Position numbers and translations under genes: made by a program. The notes under the pieces are model-generated. The model did no database searches, was not told the origin of the DNA, and saw only the letters and a list, made by a program, of their open reading frames with translations. Shown here in pieces: positions 32,954 to 40,961 of a DNA stretch of 43,317 nt (positions are counted from its first letter, which is position 1; each line of letters opens with the position of its first letter). Location: assembly GCF_017315755.1 (NCBI RefSeq), contig NZ_JAFLRJ010000060.1, positions 1 to 43,317 on the forward strand. The letters are read 5' to 3'. The stretch is from Streptomyces beijiangensis. GTDB lineage: Bacteria; Actinomycetota; Actinomycetes; Streptomycetales; Streptomycetaceae.

Positions 32954-34360
32954 ATGACGGAAGACGCGACCTCGCCCGCAAAGGGTTTCGATCTGGCGAC
33001 CCTGCTGGCCGAGCGGGGCGGTGAGCGCTACGAGCTGCATGCGCGGTATCTGAACCACCAGCTGCCGCGCATGCTGCACACCATCGGTTTCGACAAGGTC
33101 TACGAGCGGGCCGAGGGCGCGTACTTCTGGGATGCCGAGGGCAAGGACTACCTCGACATGCTCGCCGGTTTCGGCGTGATGGGGATCGGCCGGCACCATC
33201 CGGTCGTCCGCAAAGCACTGCACGACGTGCTGGACGCCTCGCTCGCCGACCTGACGCGGTTCGACTGCCAGCCGCTGCCGGGCCTGCTGGCGGAGCGGCT
33301 GCTCCAGCACTCGCCGCACCTGGACCGGGTGTTCTTCGGGAACAGCGGTACGGAAGCGGTCGAGACCGCGCTGAAGTTCGCCCGGTACGCGACGGGGAAG
33401 CCCAGGATCCTCTACTGCACGCACGCCTTCCACGGGCTGACCACCGGGGCGCTCTCGGTGAACGGCGAGGCGGGGTTCAGGGACGGCTTCGCGCCGCTGC
33501 TGCCGGACACCGCGATCGAGATGGGTGATCTCGCCGCGCTGGAGCGGGAGTTGAAGCGCGGTGATGTGGCGGGCTTCGTCGTCGAGCCGATCCAGGGCAA
33601 GGGGGTGCACGAGACGCCGCCCGGATTCCTGCGCGCGGCGCAGGAGTTGCTGCACCGGCACAAGGCGCTGCTGATCGCCGACGAGGTGCAGACCGGCCTC
33701 GGGCGGACCGGGGACTTCTACGCGTACCAGCACGAGGAGGGCGTCGAGCCGGACCTGGTCTGTGTGGCCAAGGCGCTGTCGGGCGGGTATGTGCCCGTCG
33801 GTGCGACGCTCGGAAAGGACTGGATCTTCAAGAAGGTCTACTCCTCGATGGACCGGGTGCTGGTGCACTCCGCCAGCTTCGGGTCCAACGCGCAGGCCAT
33901 GGCGGCCGGACTCGCGGTCCTTTCGGTGATGGAGGACGAGGAGGTCGTGGCGAACGCCCGGGCCACCGGGGAACTGCTCCAGGCGCGGCTCGCCGCGCTC
34001 GTCCCGCGCTACGAGCTGCTGCACGACGTTCGCGGCCGGGGCCTGATGATCGGCATCGAGTTCGGCCGGCCCTCCTCGCTGAAGCTGCGCAGCCGGTGGA
34101 CCATGCTGCAGGCCGCCCGAAAGGGGCTGTTCGCGCAGATGGTCGTCGTACCTCTGCTGCAGAAGCACCGGATCCTGACCCAGGTGTCGGGTGACCACCT
34201 GGAAGTGATCAAGCTGATTCCGCCGCTGACGATCGGCGAGAAGGAGGTCGACCGCTTCGTGGAGGCCTTCACTGCCGTGATGGAGGACGCGCACGGCGGG
34301 GGCGGGCTGATGTGGGACTTCGGCAGGACGCTGGTGAAGCAGGCCGTCGCCAACCGGTGA
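32954..34360 (+). CDS. hpnO: PLP-dependent aminotransferase, HpnO-like
   Basis: 468 residues, class III (ornithine-type) aminotransferase. The PLP pocket is GNSGTEAVETALKFARYATG, the acidic residue is in LIADEVQTGLGRTG, and the Schiff-base Lys is in CVAKALSGGYVPVGA. In hopanoid clusters this family replaces a terminal oxygen with an amino group to give aminobacteriohopanetriol; the placement, 5 nt after dxs in the hpn operon, supports that role. AAGGAG lies ahead of the ATG at 32954. The symbol hpnO is by function and position, not by close comparison. Confidence 0.86.
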   Translation: MTEDATSPAKGFDLATLLAERGGERYELHARYLNHQLPRMLHTIGFDKVYERAEGAYFWDAEGKDYLDMLAGFGVMGIGRHHPVVRKALHDVLDASLADLTRFDCQPLPGLLAERLLQHSPHLDRVFFGNSGTEAVETALKFARYATGKPRILYCTHAFHGLTTGALSVNGEAGFRDGFAPLLPDTAIEMGDLAALERELKRGDVAGFVVEPIQGKGVHETPPGFLRAAQELLHRHKALLIADEVQTGLGRTGDFYAYQHEEGVEPDLVCVAKALSGGYVPVGATLGKDWIFKKVYSSMDRVLVHSASFGSNAQAMAAGLAVLSVMEDEEVVANARATGELLQARLAALVPRYELLHDVRGRGLMIGIEFGRPSSLKLRSRWTMLQAARKGLFAQMVVVPLLQKHRILTQVSGDHLEVIKLIPPLTIGEKEVDRFVEAFTAVMEDAHGGGGLMWDFGRTLVKQAVANR

Positions 34361-34364
34361 GTTT

Positions 34365-34399
34365 TTGCCTCAGAGGCAAGAAATTTGCCTCTGAGGCAC
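34365..34399. promoter_or_regulatory. Twin palindromic operator ahead of the XRE-cupin gene
   Basis: TTGCCTCAGAGGCAA (34365-34379) is a perfect palindrome with 7-bp arms. TTGCCTCTGAGGCAC (34385-34399) repeats it with 6-bp perfect arms. Centres are 20 bp apart, about two helical turns, so two dimers could bind on one face. The pair sits between the hpnO-like stop and the regulator start; autoregulation is likely. Confidence 0.75.
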
Positions 34400-34420
34400 A
34401 GATCTGGCGTCATGGAGTAC

Positions 34421-34987
34421 ATGAGCACTCCTGCCGACGAGCTCCCCGATGTGGCACCCCGGCTCCGCGAACTGCGCCGCCGTGGCCGTATCACCCTGGA
34501 AACCGCCGCCCGCCGGGCCGGCCTCTCCGCAGCTCATCTTTCCCGGCTGGAGACCGGCGCCCGTCAGCCTTCGCTGCCGATGCTGCTCTCGCTCGCCCGC
34601 ATCTACGGTACGACAGTGTCCGAGCTCCTCGGCGAGATGCCGCCGGAGCGGGACCCGATCATCCGCTCCGGACGTGAGGAACCCGTTGTCGCCGACGGGT
34701 GGACCTACCACCGGACCGGTGGCTCGGGGCGGGCGCTCCAGGCGCTGCGCCTGGAGGTGCCGTACGGGGCACAGGGCGATCTCGTCCGGGTCCATCCCGG
34801 CGAGGAGTGGCTGTACGTACTCGAAGGACGGCTGCGGCTGAGCCTCGGCGATGCCGTGCACGAGCTGGAGCCGGGGGACAGCGCGCACTTCGACTCGCTG
34901 ACCCCGCACCGGATCGCCGCCGTCACCCGCGAAGGGGTCGGGCTGCTCTTCGTACACACCCTGCTGCAGTCCCCTGATCTGCACTGA
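34421..34987 (+). CDS. XRE-family regulator with C-terminal cupin domain
   Basis: 188 residues. Residues about 10-65 form an XRE helix-turn-helix (LRELRRRGRITLETAARRAGLSAAHLSRLETGARQPSLPMLLSLARIYG). Residues about 105-180 form a cupin (LVRVHPGEEWLYVLEGRLRLSLGD, ELEPGDSAHFDSLTPHRI), a possible ligand sensor. It follows the hopanoid operon after 60 bp that contain two near-identical palindromes. GGAG lies 3 nt before the ATG at 34421; the ATG at 34412 is an alternative. It may regulate itself and possibly the small gene downstream or the hopanoid genes; the last is unproven. Confidence 0.9.
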   Translation: MSTPADELPDVAPRLRELRRRGRITLETAARRAGLSAAHLSRLETGARQPSLPMLLSLARIYGTTVSELLGEMPPERDPIIRSGREEPVVADGWTYHRTGGSGRALQALRLEVPYGAQGDLVRVHPGEEWLYVLEGRLRLSLGDAVHELEPGDSAHFDSLTPHRIAAVTREGVGLLFVHTLLQSPDLH

Positions 34988-35020
34988 TCTGCACTGATCC
35001 GCAACGAGAGGCGTGCGCCC

Positions 35021-35149
35021 ATGTCGACCATGAACGAGGAGAAGAAGTTCCCGCGGGGACTCGTCATCCGGCTCTTCGCCTATCTGGTGGCGGGCCACCT
35101 CTTCGCCGCTTTCGTCTATCTGCTCTTCACACTCGGCGGTCAGCGGTGA
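35021..35149 (+). CDS. 42-residue single-pass membrane protein (DUF6126-like)
   Basis: ATG at 35021 (or 35030) to TGA at 35149. The sequence is a short charged N-terminus (MSTMNEEKKFPRGLVIRL) and one membrane segment (FAYLVAGHLFAAFVYLLF) ending LGGQR. It matches what I remember as DUF6126, a tiny Streptomyces family that often follows an XRE-cupin gene. It is 33 bp downstream of that gene here and probably co-transcribed. It overlaps the convergent phosphatase gene by 23 bp. Function unknown. Confidence 0.8.
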   Translation: MSTMNEEKKFPRGLVIRLFAYLVAGHLFAAFVYLLFTLGGQR

Positions 35150-35948
35150 GCAGCCGCTCGCGCAGCCGCTCACGCGTCTCGTCCGTCACCTTGAGACCCT
35201 CCGAGAGGTAGCGGTCGGTGGTGCCCCAGACCTCCTCGATGGTGGTGAAGGCGTTCGCGAGATAGTCGGCGCGCGCTTCGAAGAGGGGGCTGAGCAGCGC
35301 CATGATCTCGGGGGACATCGCGGCGGGGGAGTTGTCGCCGCGCTTGATCTTGTAGCGGCGGTGCGGGTCGTTCGACTTGAGGTAGTCGGCCTCGATGGCG
35401 TCGCGCTCGACGCCGACCGCCAGGAGCGAGACGGCGATCGAGAGGCCCGCGCGGTCCTTGCCCGCCGCACAGTGCATCAGAGCAGGGACGCTGTCGTCGG
35501 CCAGGGCGTGCAGGACGCGGCTGTGCTCGGCGGTGCGCTTCTTGATCATTGAGCGGTACGAGGCCGCCATCCGGTCAGCGGCCTTGCCGTCGGAGAGTAT
35601 GGAGCGCAGCTGGTCGAGGTTGCCGTCGCGGACCATCGTCCAGAACTCGGCGCCGTCGGCCGGGTCGGTCAGGGGGATGTTCACATTGCGCACCCCGGGC
35701 AGCTCGACGTCCGCACCCTCCAGGGAGTGGTCGGCGGCGTTGCGGAAGTCGAAGATCGTGTGCAGGCCCAGGGTGGAGAGGAACGCGGCGTCGGCCTCGG
35801 TGGCGTGCGCGAGATGGCCGCTGCGGAAGAGCTTTCCATACCGCACCTGCCGGCCGTCCGCTGTCGGCAGACCGCCCACATCACGGAAGTTGCGCACTCC
35901 GGCCAGCTCGGGCTCTGTCGACGGAATCTGCGGCAACTGCTGTGTCAC
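35127..35948 (-). CDS. Tyrosine/serine protein phosphatase (MptpB-like)
   Basis: 273 residues, Y_phosphatase3 family related to mycobacterial PtpB. The P-loop is HCAAGKDRAG with the catalytic C160; the N-terminal NFRDVGGLPTADG and the FDFRNAADHSLEGADVELPG stretch are typical. Substrates may be phosphotyrosine, phosphoserine or phosphoinositides. GTG start at 35948 with GAGGAG 5-6 nt ahead. No signal peptide, so it is cytoplasmic unless exported by an unrecognised route. It converges with the DUF6126-like gene and is divergent from the galactosidase. Confidence 0.9.
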   Translation of the reverse strand: MTQQLPQIPSTEPELAGVRNFRDVGGLPTADGRQVRYGKLFRSGHLAHATEADAAFLSTLGLHTIFDFRNAADHSLEGADVELPGVRNVNIPLTDPADGAEFWTMVRDGNLDQLRSILSDGKAADRMAASYRSMIKKRTAEHSRVLHALADDSVPALMHCAAGKDRAGLSIAVSLLAVGVERDAIEADYLKSNDPHRRYKIKRGDNSPAAMSPEIMALLSPLFEARADYLANAFTTIEEVWGTTDRYLSEGLKVTDETRERLRERLLTADRRV

Positions 35949-36113
35949 GGGGGCTCCTCGGTGTGTGTGGCGTCCTTGCCGTCTGACCTTGGCTTTTCGA
36001 CGATACGACATGGCTTCTCGGGGCAGTTGTCCCGGCTGCCTCTGACAGAGGCGTTGCCCTTCTGGCGTCCGGCCACCCATGATGTTCGCACCTGTGCGGA
36101 TCTGGGGGTCTGG

Positions 36114-38204
36114 ATGATTGAGTTCGGTGGCAACGGTCGTACCTGGGTGCTCTCCGGGACCGGAGTCAGCTATGCACTGCATCTGACGGAACACGACGAG
36201 CTGCTGCATCTGCACTGGGGGCCACGGATCTCCCCCGCCGACGCCGAGGCCCTCGCCGCCGAACCGCCGCCCCGGGCCTCGGGGTTCGAGTCGCCGCTCG
36301 ACGGGCGCGAGGAGTATCCGGTCGAGGGCGGGCGTCGGTTCGTACGGCCCGCACTCTCGGTACGTACCCGGGAAGTGCGCGGCACCGAGTGGCGGTTCGT
36401 GGACTCCGCGGTCGACGGGGACGAACTGCGGCTGCGGTTCGTTGACTCGGCGCACGGACTCGGGGTCACCCTGCACTACCGGGTGCGGGACGGCTTCGAC
36501 GTGATCGAGCGCTGGGTCACGGTGGCACACGAGGGCGACGGCGAGGCGCTGGAAGTCCTGCGGGCGGACGGCGCCACCTGGACGCTGCCGGTGCGCGACC
36601 AGTGGCGGCTGAGCCAGCTGCACGGCCGGTGGGCGGCCGAGAGCCGGCTCGTACGGTCGGATCTGACGTACGGCGAGAAGGTGCTGTCGAGCCGGCGCGG
36701 GCACACCGGGCACCAGCATCTGCCCTGGGTCGCGCTCGACGCGGAAGGGGCGACCGAGGATCACGGGCAGGTCTACGGATGCGCACTGGCCTGGTCCGGG
36801 TCGTGGCGGATCGCCGTACAGCAGCTGCCGGACGGCGCGGTGCAGATCAACGGCGGTGCCGGGTACGACGAATCGGGACTGGTGCGGCTCACGCCGGGGG
36901 AGTCGTACACCTCGCCCGTGTTCGCCGGGCTGTGGAGCGACGGAGGCTTCGGCGGGGCGAGCCGGGCGTGGCACGCCTGGCAGCTGGCGCAGGTGATTCC
37001 CGACGCGGCCGAGGTGCGTCCTGTCCTCTACAACTCCTGGGAGGCCACCACCTTCGACATCTCCGAGCAGCAGCAGCGGGTGCTCGCGCGGCGGGCCGCG
37101 GAGATGGGCGTGGAGCTGTTCGTCGTCGACGACGCCTGGTTCGGGCAGCGGGTCAGCGACCGGGCAGGGCTTGGCGACTGGACGCCCAACCCTGACCGCT
37201 TCCCCGGTGGGCTGAAGCCCCTCGCGGACGAAGTCCACTCCCTGGGCATGCAGTTCGGGATCTGGGTCGAGCCGGAGATGGTCAACCCCGACAGCGATCT
37301 CTACCGGGCGCACCCGGACTGGGTGCAGCATCACCCCGGGCGGCGGCGGACGGAGTTCCGCAATCAGCTGGTGCTCAATCTCGCGCGCGAGGATGTACGG
37401 GAATACCTGTGGGAGCAGCTGCACGCGCTGCTCTCCTCGGCGCCCATCGACTATGTGAAGTGGGACTTCAACCGCTGCTTCACCGATGCCGGATGGCCGG
37501 GCGAGGACTATCCGCAGAAGCTGTGGGTCCAGCATGTGGAGGGGCTCTACGCACTCCTGGACCGGCTGCGCGCCGCGCACCCCAAGGTGGCCTTCGAGTC
37601 CTGCTCAGGTGGCGGCGGCCGGGTCGACCTCGGGATCCTCTCCCGTACGGACCAGGTGTGGACCTCCGACAACACCGATCCGCTCGACCGGCTCGCCATC
37701 CAGGACGGCTTCAGCCAGATTCATCCGGCGCGGGTGATGGCGGCCTGGGTCACCGACAGTCCCAATGCGCAGCTCAACGGCCGGACCAGTTCGCTCCGCT
37801 TCCGGTTCGTGAGCGCGATGGCCGGAGTGCTCGGGGTCGGCGGCGACCTCACCGAGTGGAGCGAGGACGAGCTCACCGAGGCGCGCGGCTGGGTGGACCT
37901 CTACAAGAAGATCAGGCCCGTGGTGCAGGGCGGGGAGCTCTACCGGCTGCGGGCACCCGAGGGCGGACTGAGCGCCGTTCAGTACGTACGGGACGAGACC
38001 GTCGTCGTGCTGGCATGGCTGCAGGCGCAGCACTACGGAGAAGAGCCACCGGCCGTACGGCTCAAGGGAATCGACCCGTCGGCCGCCTACGAATGCCTGG
38101 ACACCGGGGCCGTCCACCGTGGATCCGTACTGCTCCACCGAGGGCTGCGGACGGGCCTGCGCGGAGACCTGGACGCCGCGGTCTTCCGGCTGCGGCGCAT
38201 CTGA
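36114..38204 (+). CDS. Alpha-galactosidase, GH36 family
   Basis: 696 residues. An N-terminal beta-supersandwich domain (about 1-300) precedes the TIM barrel; the nucleophile is D451 in YVKWDFNRCF and the acid/base is D519 in TSDNTDPLD. LYNSWEATTFDI, ELFVVDDAWFGQR and FGIWVEPEMVNPDSDLY are also conserved. It hydrolyses alpha-galactosides such as melibiose or raffinose. No signal peptide, so a cytoplasmic enzyme fed by an importer encoded elsewhere. The ATG at 36114 has GGGGG about 8 nt ahead; a longer upstream frame has no support. A very long terminator stem follows. Confidence 0.95.
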   Translation: MIEFGGNGRTWVLSGTGVSYALHLTEHDELLHLHWGPRISPADAEALAAEPPPRASGFESPLDGREEYPVEGGRRFVRPALSVRTREVRGTEWRFVDSAVDGDELRLRFVDSAHGLGVTLHYRVRDGFDVIERWVTVAHEGDGEALEVLRADGATWTLPVRDQWRLSQLHGRWAAESRLVRSDLTYGEKVLSSRRGHTGHQHLPWVALDAEGATEDHGQVYGCALAWSGSWRIAVQQLPDGAVQINGGAGYDESGLVRLTPGESYTSPVFAGLWSDGGFGGASRAWHAWQLAQVIPDAAEVRPVLYNSWEATTFDISEQQQRVLARRAAEMGVELFVVDDAWFGQRVSDRAGLGDWTPNPDRFPGGLKPLADEVHSLGMQFGIWVEPEMVNPDSDLYRAHPDWVQHHPGRRRTEFRNQLVLNLAREDVREYLWEQLHALLSSAPIDYVKWDFNRCFTDAGWPGEDYPQKLWVQHVEGLYALLDRLRAAHPKVAFESCSGGGGRVDLGILSRTDQVWTSDNTDPLDRLAIQDGFSQIHPARVMAAWVTDSPNAQLNGRTSSLRFRFVSAMAGVLGVGGDLTEWSEDELTEARGWVDLYKKIRPVVQGGELYRLRAPEGGLSAVQYVRDETVVVLAWLQAQHYGEEPPAVRLKGIDPSAAYECLDTGAVHRGSVLLHRGLRTGLRGDLDAAVFRLRRI

Positions 38205-38251
38205 CGCAACCCGGCCATGAACGCTCCGCTCCGGTGGGGCGGATGAGTCAC

Positions 38252-38310
38252 GACGGCAGCGCGGGGGCCGCCACGGCCGGTGGGTCCGTGGCGGCCCCCG
38301 CGCTGCCGTC
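38252..38310. terminator. 25-bp perfect stem-loop terminator
   Basis: Bases 38252-38276 are the exact reverse complement of 38286-38310, a 25-bp stem rich in G and C with a 9-nt loop (CCGGTGGGT), 48 bp past the galactosidase stop. No T-run follows. It most likely ends the galactosidase transcript. Confidence 0.85.
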
Positions 38311-38438
38311 TGCGGACGAGCGGCTTGTCGTACGCCGGTGCAAACAGCCGGACCAGATCGAGTAAGAGGCCCGAATCTGGCGTATCCGCCGCCGCCGACC
38401 GCCGAGTAGCGTCGCAGCCTCACAGGGGGGAGGGCGCC

Positions 38439-39290
38439 ATGGCGGGGAAGCGTGCAGCGGTCTACTGGCCGGCCGGGATCCGGCTGGTCAACGGCACCAC
38501 AGGACTCCTCGCGCTCAAGGTCTTCATCGGCCGAATCGACCCGGAATCGCCGCCCAACCCGGCCGCCGTGTACGCCTTCCGGATGTTCGGGATGCGCACC
38601 GTCCTGCTCGGTCTCGGACTGCTCACCAGCCACGGTGACCGCCTGGAGCAGGAGCTGCGCGCGGCGGTCCTGATCCACGCCAGCGACACCCTGACCGCCG
38701 GGGTCCTCGCGGAGGCGGTGCGCTGCTCGCTGTCGATCCCCTTCTATTTCCGTCCCTGTACGCTCACCGACCCCGTCACCAAGGAGTCGTCGGTGATCGT
38801 CGACGGCGGGGTGCTGTCCAACTTCGCGGTGGAGATCTTCGACCGCAAGGACGGCAAGGAATCGCGCTGGCCGACCTTCGGCGTACAGATCCTGCCCGAT
38901 CTCCCGGCGGGGAACGCGGAGTTGTTCCCCGCGCTGGTCGGCCGCGACCAGACGCACCTGGAACAGCCCGGCGTACGGGACAGGACGATGACCGTCGACT
39001 GTTCAGGGGTGGGCATCACGGACTTCAGCCTGGGGGAGGAGCAGCGGGAGACCGTGGTGGCCGAGGGGCTCCGTGAGTCGGGGCGGTTCGCCAGGACGAG
39101 CCGCCCCGTGACGGCCCGGCCCTCGTCGCCGGTCCCGGACCCTGACGGTGGCCGACGCGCACAACCTGATGATTATGCGCCCGTTGCGCACGCATGGCCT
39201 CTTCCGCGCGCCGGGGCAACGCGGCTTTGTGTGGGGGGTGTTGCGTTCGTGTGGCACCGCGTCGAAGCGCATCGACAGGCAGTGCGGTGA
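38439..39290 (+). pseudogene. Chimeric remnant: small membrane protein (DUF4267-like) fused to patatin C-terminus
   Basis: ATG at 38439 after a strong SD (GGGGGGAGG) opens an uninterrupted 283-residue frame made of two unrelated parts. Residues about 1-83 (IRLVNGTTGLLALKVFIGRI, YAFRMFGMRTVLLGLGLL, AAVLIHASDTLTAGVLAEA) look like a DUF4267-type membrane protein that lacks its last helix. From about 84 the sequence is patatin-like (VRCSLSIPFYFRPCTLTDP, VIVDGGVLSNFAVEIFDR, DQTHLEQPGV) but only the second half: the GGG oxyanion loop and the GxSxG nucleophile are missing, while the dyad DGG remains. Between ELFPAL and VGRDQTHLEQ a piece also seems lost. An in-frame deletion fused two neighbouring genes; the patatin part cannot be a lipase. 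The end, past about 215, matches nothing I know. Confidence 0.72.
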
Positions 39291-39346
39291 GCGCCAGAGT
39301 GGACGGCGGAACACGTTGTCCCTCACCGCACAGGAGCCTCCACCGC

Positions 39347-40078
39347 ATGACGACTTCTCGCAGGGCCTTCGGGGTCATGGCCGCCGGGGCCGCGCTCACC
39401 GCCGCGCTTCCCGGGGCGGCGAGCGCCGCTTCGCGTCATCGCCGCGGGCGGCCCTTCGCCCATGACGACTTCCGCCACGGCCTCGGCGCATGGGCCGTTG
39501 AGCTGGAGAGCGGCGGCAGTGTCACCGCGGCGCGCGGAGTCCTCGACATCGATGTGCCGGGCGGTGCGACGGTCTGGTTCAAGGAGCGGCTGCGCGGTCC
39601 TTACATCATCGAGTACACCGCCACCGCGGTCTCCGCGGGCGGTGCCAACGACCGGGTCTCCGACCTGAACAACTTCTGGAACGCCACCGACGTCCGCTCG
39701 CCGCACGACCTCTTCGCCACCACGCGGGGCGGGACGCTCGCCGAGTACGACTACCTCACGACCTATTACGTCGGCTACGGCGCCAACGGCAACACCACCA
39801 CCAGGCTGCGCCGTTACGTCGGCGAGGCGGGCGTCAGGCCGTTGGTCTTCGACCGCACCCGGCCGTTGCTGACACCCGATGAGCCCCAGCGCGTGCGGAT
39901 CGTCTCGGCGGGGCGGAAGGACCAGTGGTGGCGCGACGGAGAGCTGGTCTTCGACTACGACGACCCGGCGCCGTACCGGAACGGGTACTTCGCATTCCGC
40001 ACGGTGACCAGCCATTTCAAGATCACCGACTTCGTGGTGAGCCGGCCTTCCACTTATTCCGGCTTTACCCAAAACTGA
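39347..40078 (+). CDS. Tat-exported DUF6250-like protein
   Basis: 243 residues. TTSRRAFGVMAAGAALTAALPGAASA is a twin-arginine signal with cleavage near residue 27. The mature part looks like a jelly-roll, concanavalin-type domain (AHDDFRHGLGAWAVELESGG, NNFWNATDVRSPHDLF, YYVGYGANGNTTTRLRRY, DQWWRDGELVFDYDDPAPYR, GYFAFRT), which I recall as DUF6250, related in fold to polysaccharide-binding or lyase proteins. A secreted carbohydrate role is plausible, not shown. AGGAG lies 11 nt before the ATG. Confidence 0.82.
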   Translation: MTTSRRAFGVMAAGAALTAALPGAASAASRHRRGRPFAHDDFRHGLGAWAVELESGGSVTAARGVLDIDVPGGATVWFKERLRGPYIIEYTATAVSAGGANDRVSDLNNFWNATDVRSPHDLFATTRGGTLAEYDYLTTYYVGYGANGNTTTRLRRYVGEAGVRPLVFDRTRPLLTPDEPQRVRIVSAGRKDQWWRDGELVFDYDDPAPYRNGYFAFRTVTSHFKITDFVVSRPSTYSGFTQN

Positions 40079-40156
40079 CTCGGTGGTTTAGATCACCCCA
40101 CGTCAACCCCTTATACGGTCGCGTAGGTCACACCACGAGATGCAGGATGAGTCTTT

Positions 40157-40948
40157 GTGGCAGACGATTCGAGATTCAAGAAGAGTGACCTTATCGGCTC
40201 GTACGCGGCAATCGGGGACAGCTTCACCGAGGGAGTCGGCGACCCCGGCCCCGACGGGACTTTTGTGGGCTGGGCCGACCGGCTCGCCGTGCTCCTCGAC
40301 GACCGCGTACCCGAACACACCTTCCGGTACGCCAACCTGGCCGTGCGCGGCAGGCTCCTCGGCCAGATCATCGAGGAGCAGGTTCCGCGCGCAAAGGAGC
40401 TCGCCCCCGACCTGGTGAGCTTCAGCGCGGGGGGGAACGACATCATCCGGCCGGGCGCCGACCCGGACGACGCGGCCGAGCGCTTCGAGCAGGCCCTCAT
40501 CGACCTGCTCGGATCGGTCCCCACCGTCATGGTGACCACCGGGTTCGACACCCGCGGTGTCCCGGTGCTGCGCCATCTGCGCGGCAAGATCGCCACGTAC
40601 AACGAGCATGTCCGGGTCATCGCCGCGCGGTACGACTGCCCGGTGCTCGACCTCTGGTCGCTCAAGACCATCCAGGACCGGCGTGCCTGGGACGCCGACC
40701 GGCTGCACCTCTCGCCGGAGGGGCACACCCGTGTCGCGCTGCGCGCCGCCCAGGTCCTCGGCCTGGACGTGCCCGCCGACCCGGACCAGCCCTGGCCGCC
40801 GGAGCCGCCGCGCGGATCCGCCGAGGTGCGGCGCGACAATCTGCACTGGGCGCGCGAACACCTCGTTCCGTGGATCGGGCGGCGGCTGCGGGGCGAGAGT
40901 TCCGGGGACCATGTCGAGGCGAAGCGCCCGGACCTGCTGCCTCTGTGA
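40157..40948 (+). CDS. SGNH/GDSL hydrolase
   Basis: 263 residues. Block I AAIGDSFTEGVGDPGPDG with the catalytic Ser, block II Gly in NLAVRGRLL, block III GGNDIIRPG and block V DRLHLSPEGHTRVA with the Asp/His pair are all present. An esterase or lipase-like hydrolase without signal peptide, so cytoplasmic; substrate unknown. GTG start at 40157 with AGGA about 10 nt ahead. The 78-bp gap upstream presumably holds its promoter. Confidence 0.92.
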   Translation: MADDSRFKKSDLIGSYAAIGDSFTEGVGDPGPDGTFVGWADRLAVLLDDRVPEHTFRYANLAVRGRLLGQIIEEQVPRAKELAPDLVSFSAGGNDIIRPGADPDDAAERFEQALIDLLGSVPTVMVTTGFDTRGVPVLRHLRGKIATYNEHVRVIAARYDCPVLDLWSLKTIQDRRAWDADRLHLSPEGHTRVALRAAQVLGLDVPADPDQPWPPEPPRGSAEVRRDNLHWAREHLVPWIGRRLRGESSGDHVEAKRPDLLPL

Positions 40949-40961
40949 GTCGCCGGGGGGT

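Noticed and set aside
34975..35004. Three tandem copies of about 10 bp (TGATCTGCAC) at the end of the XRE-cupin gene
   Set aside because: Short slippage-type repeat across the stop codon; no sign of function.
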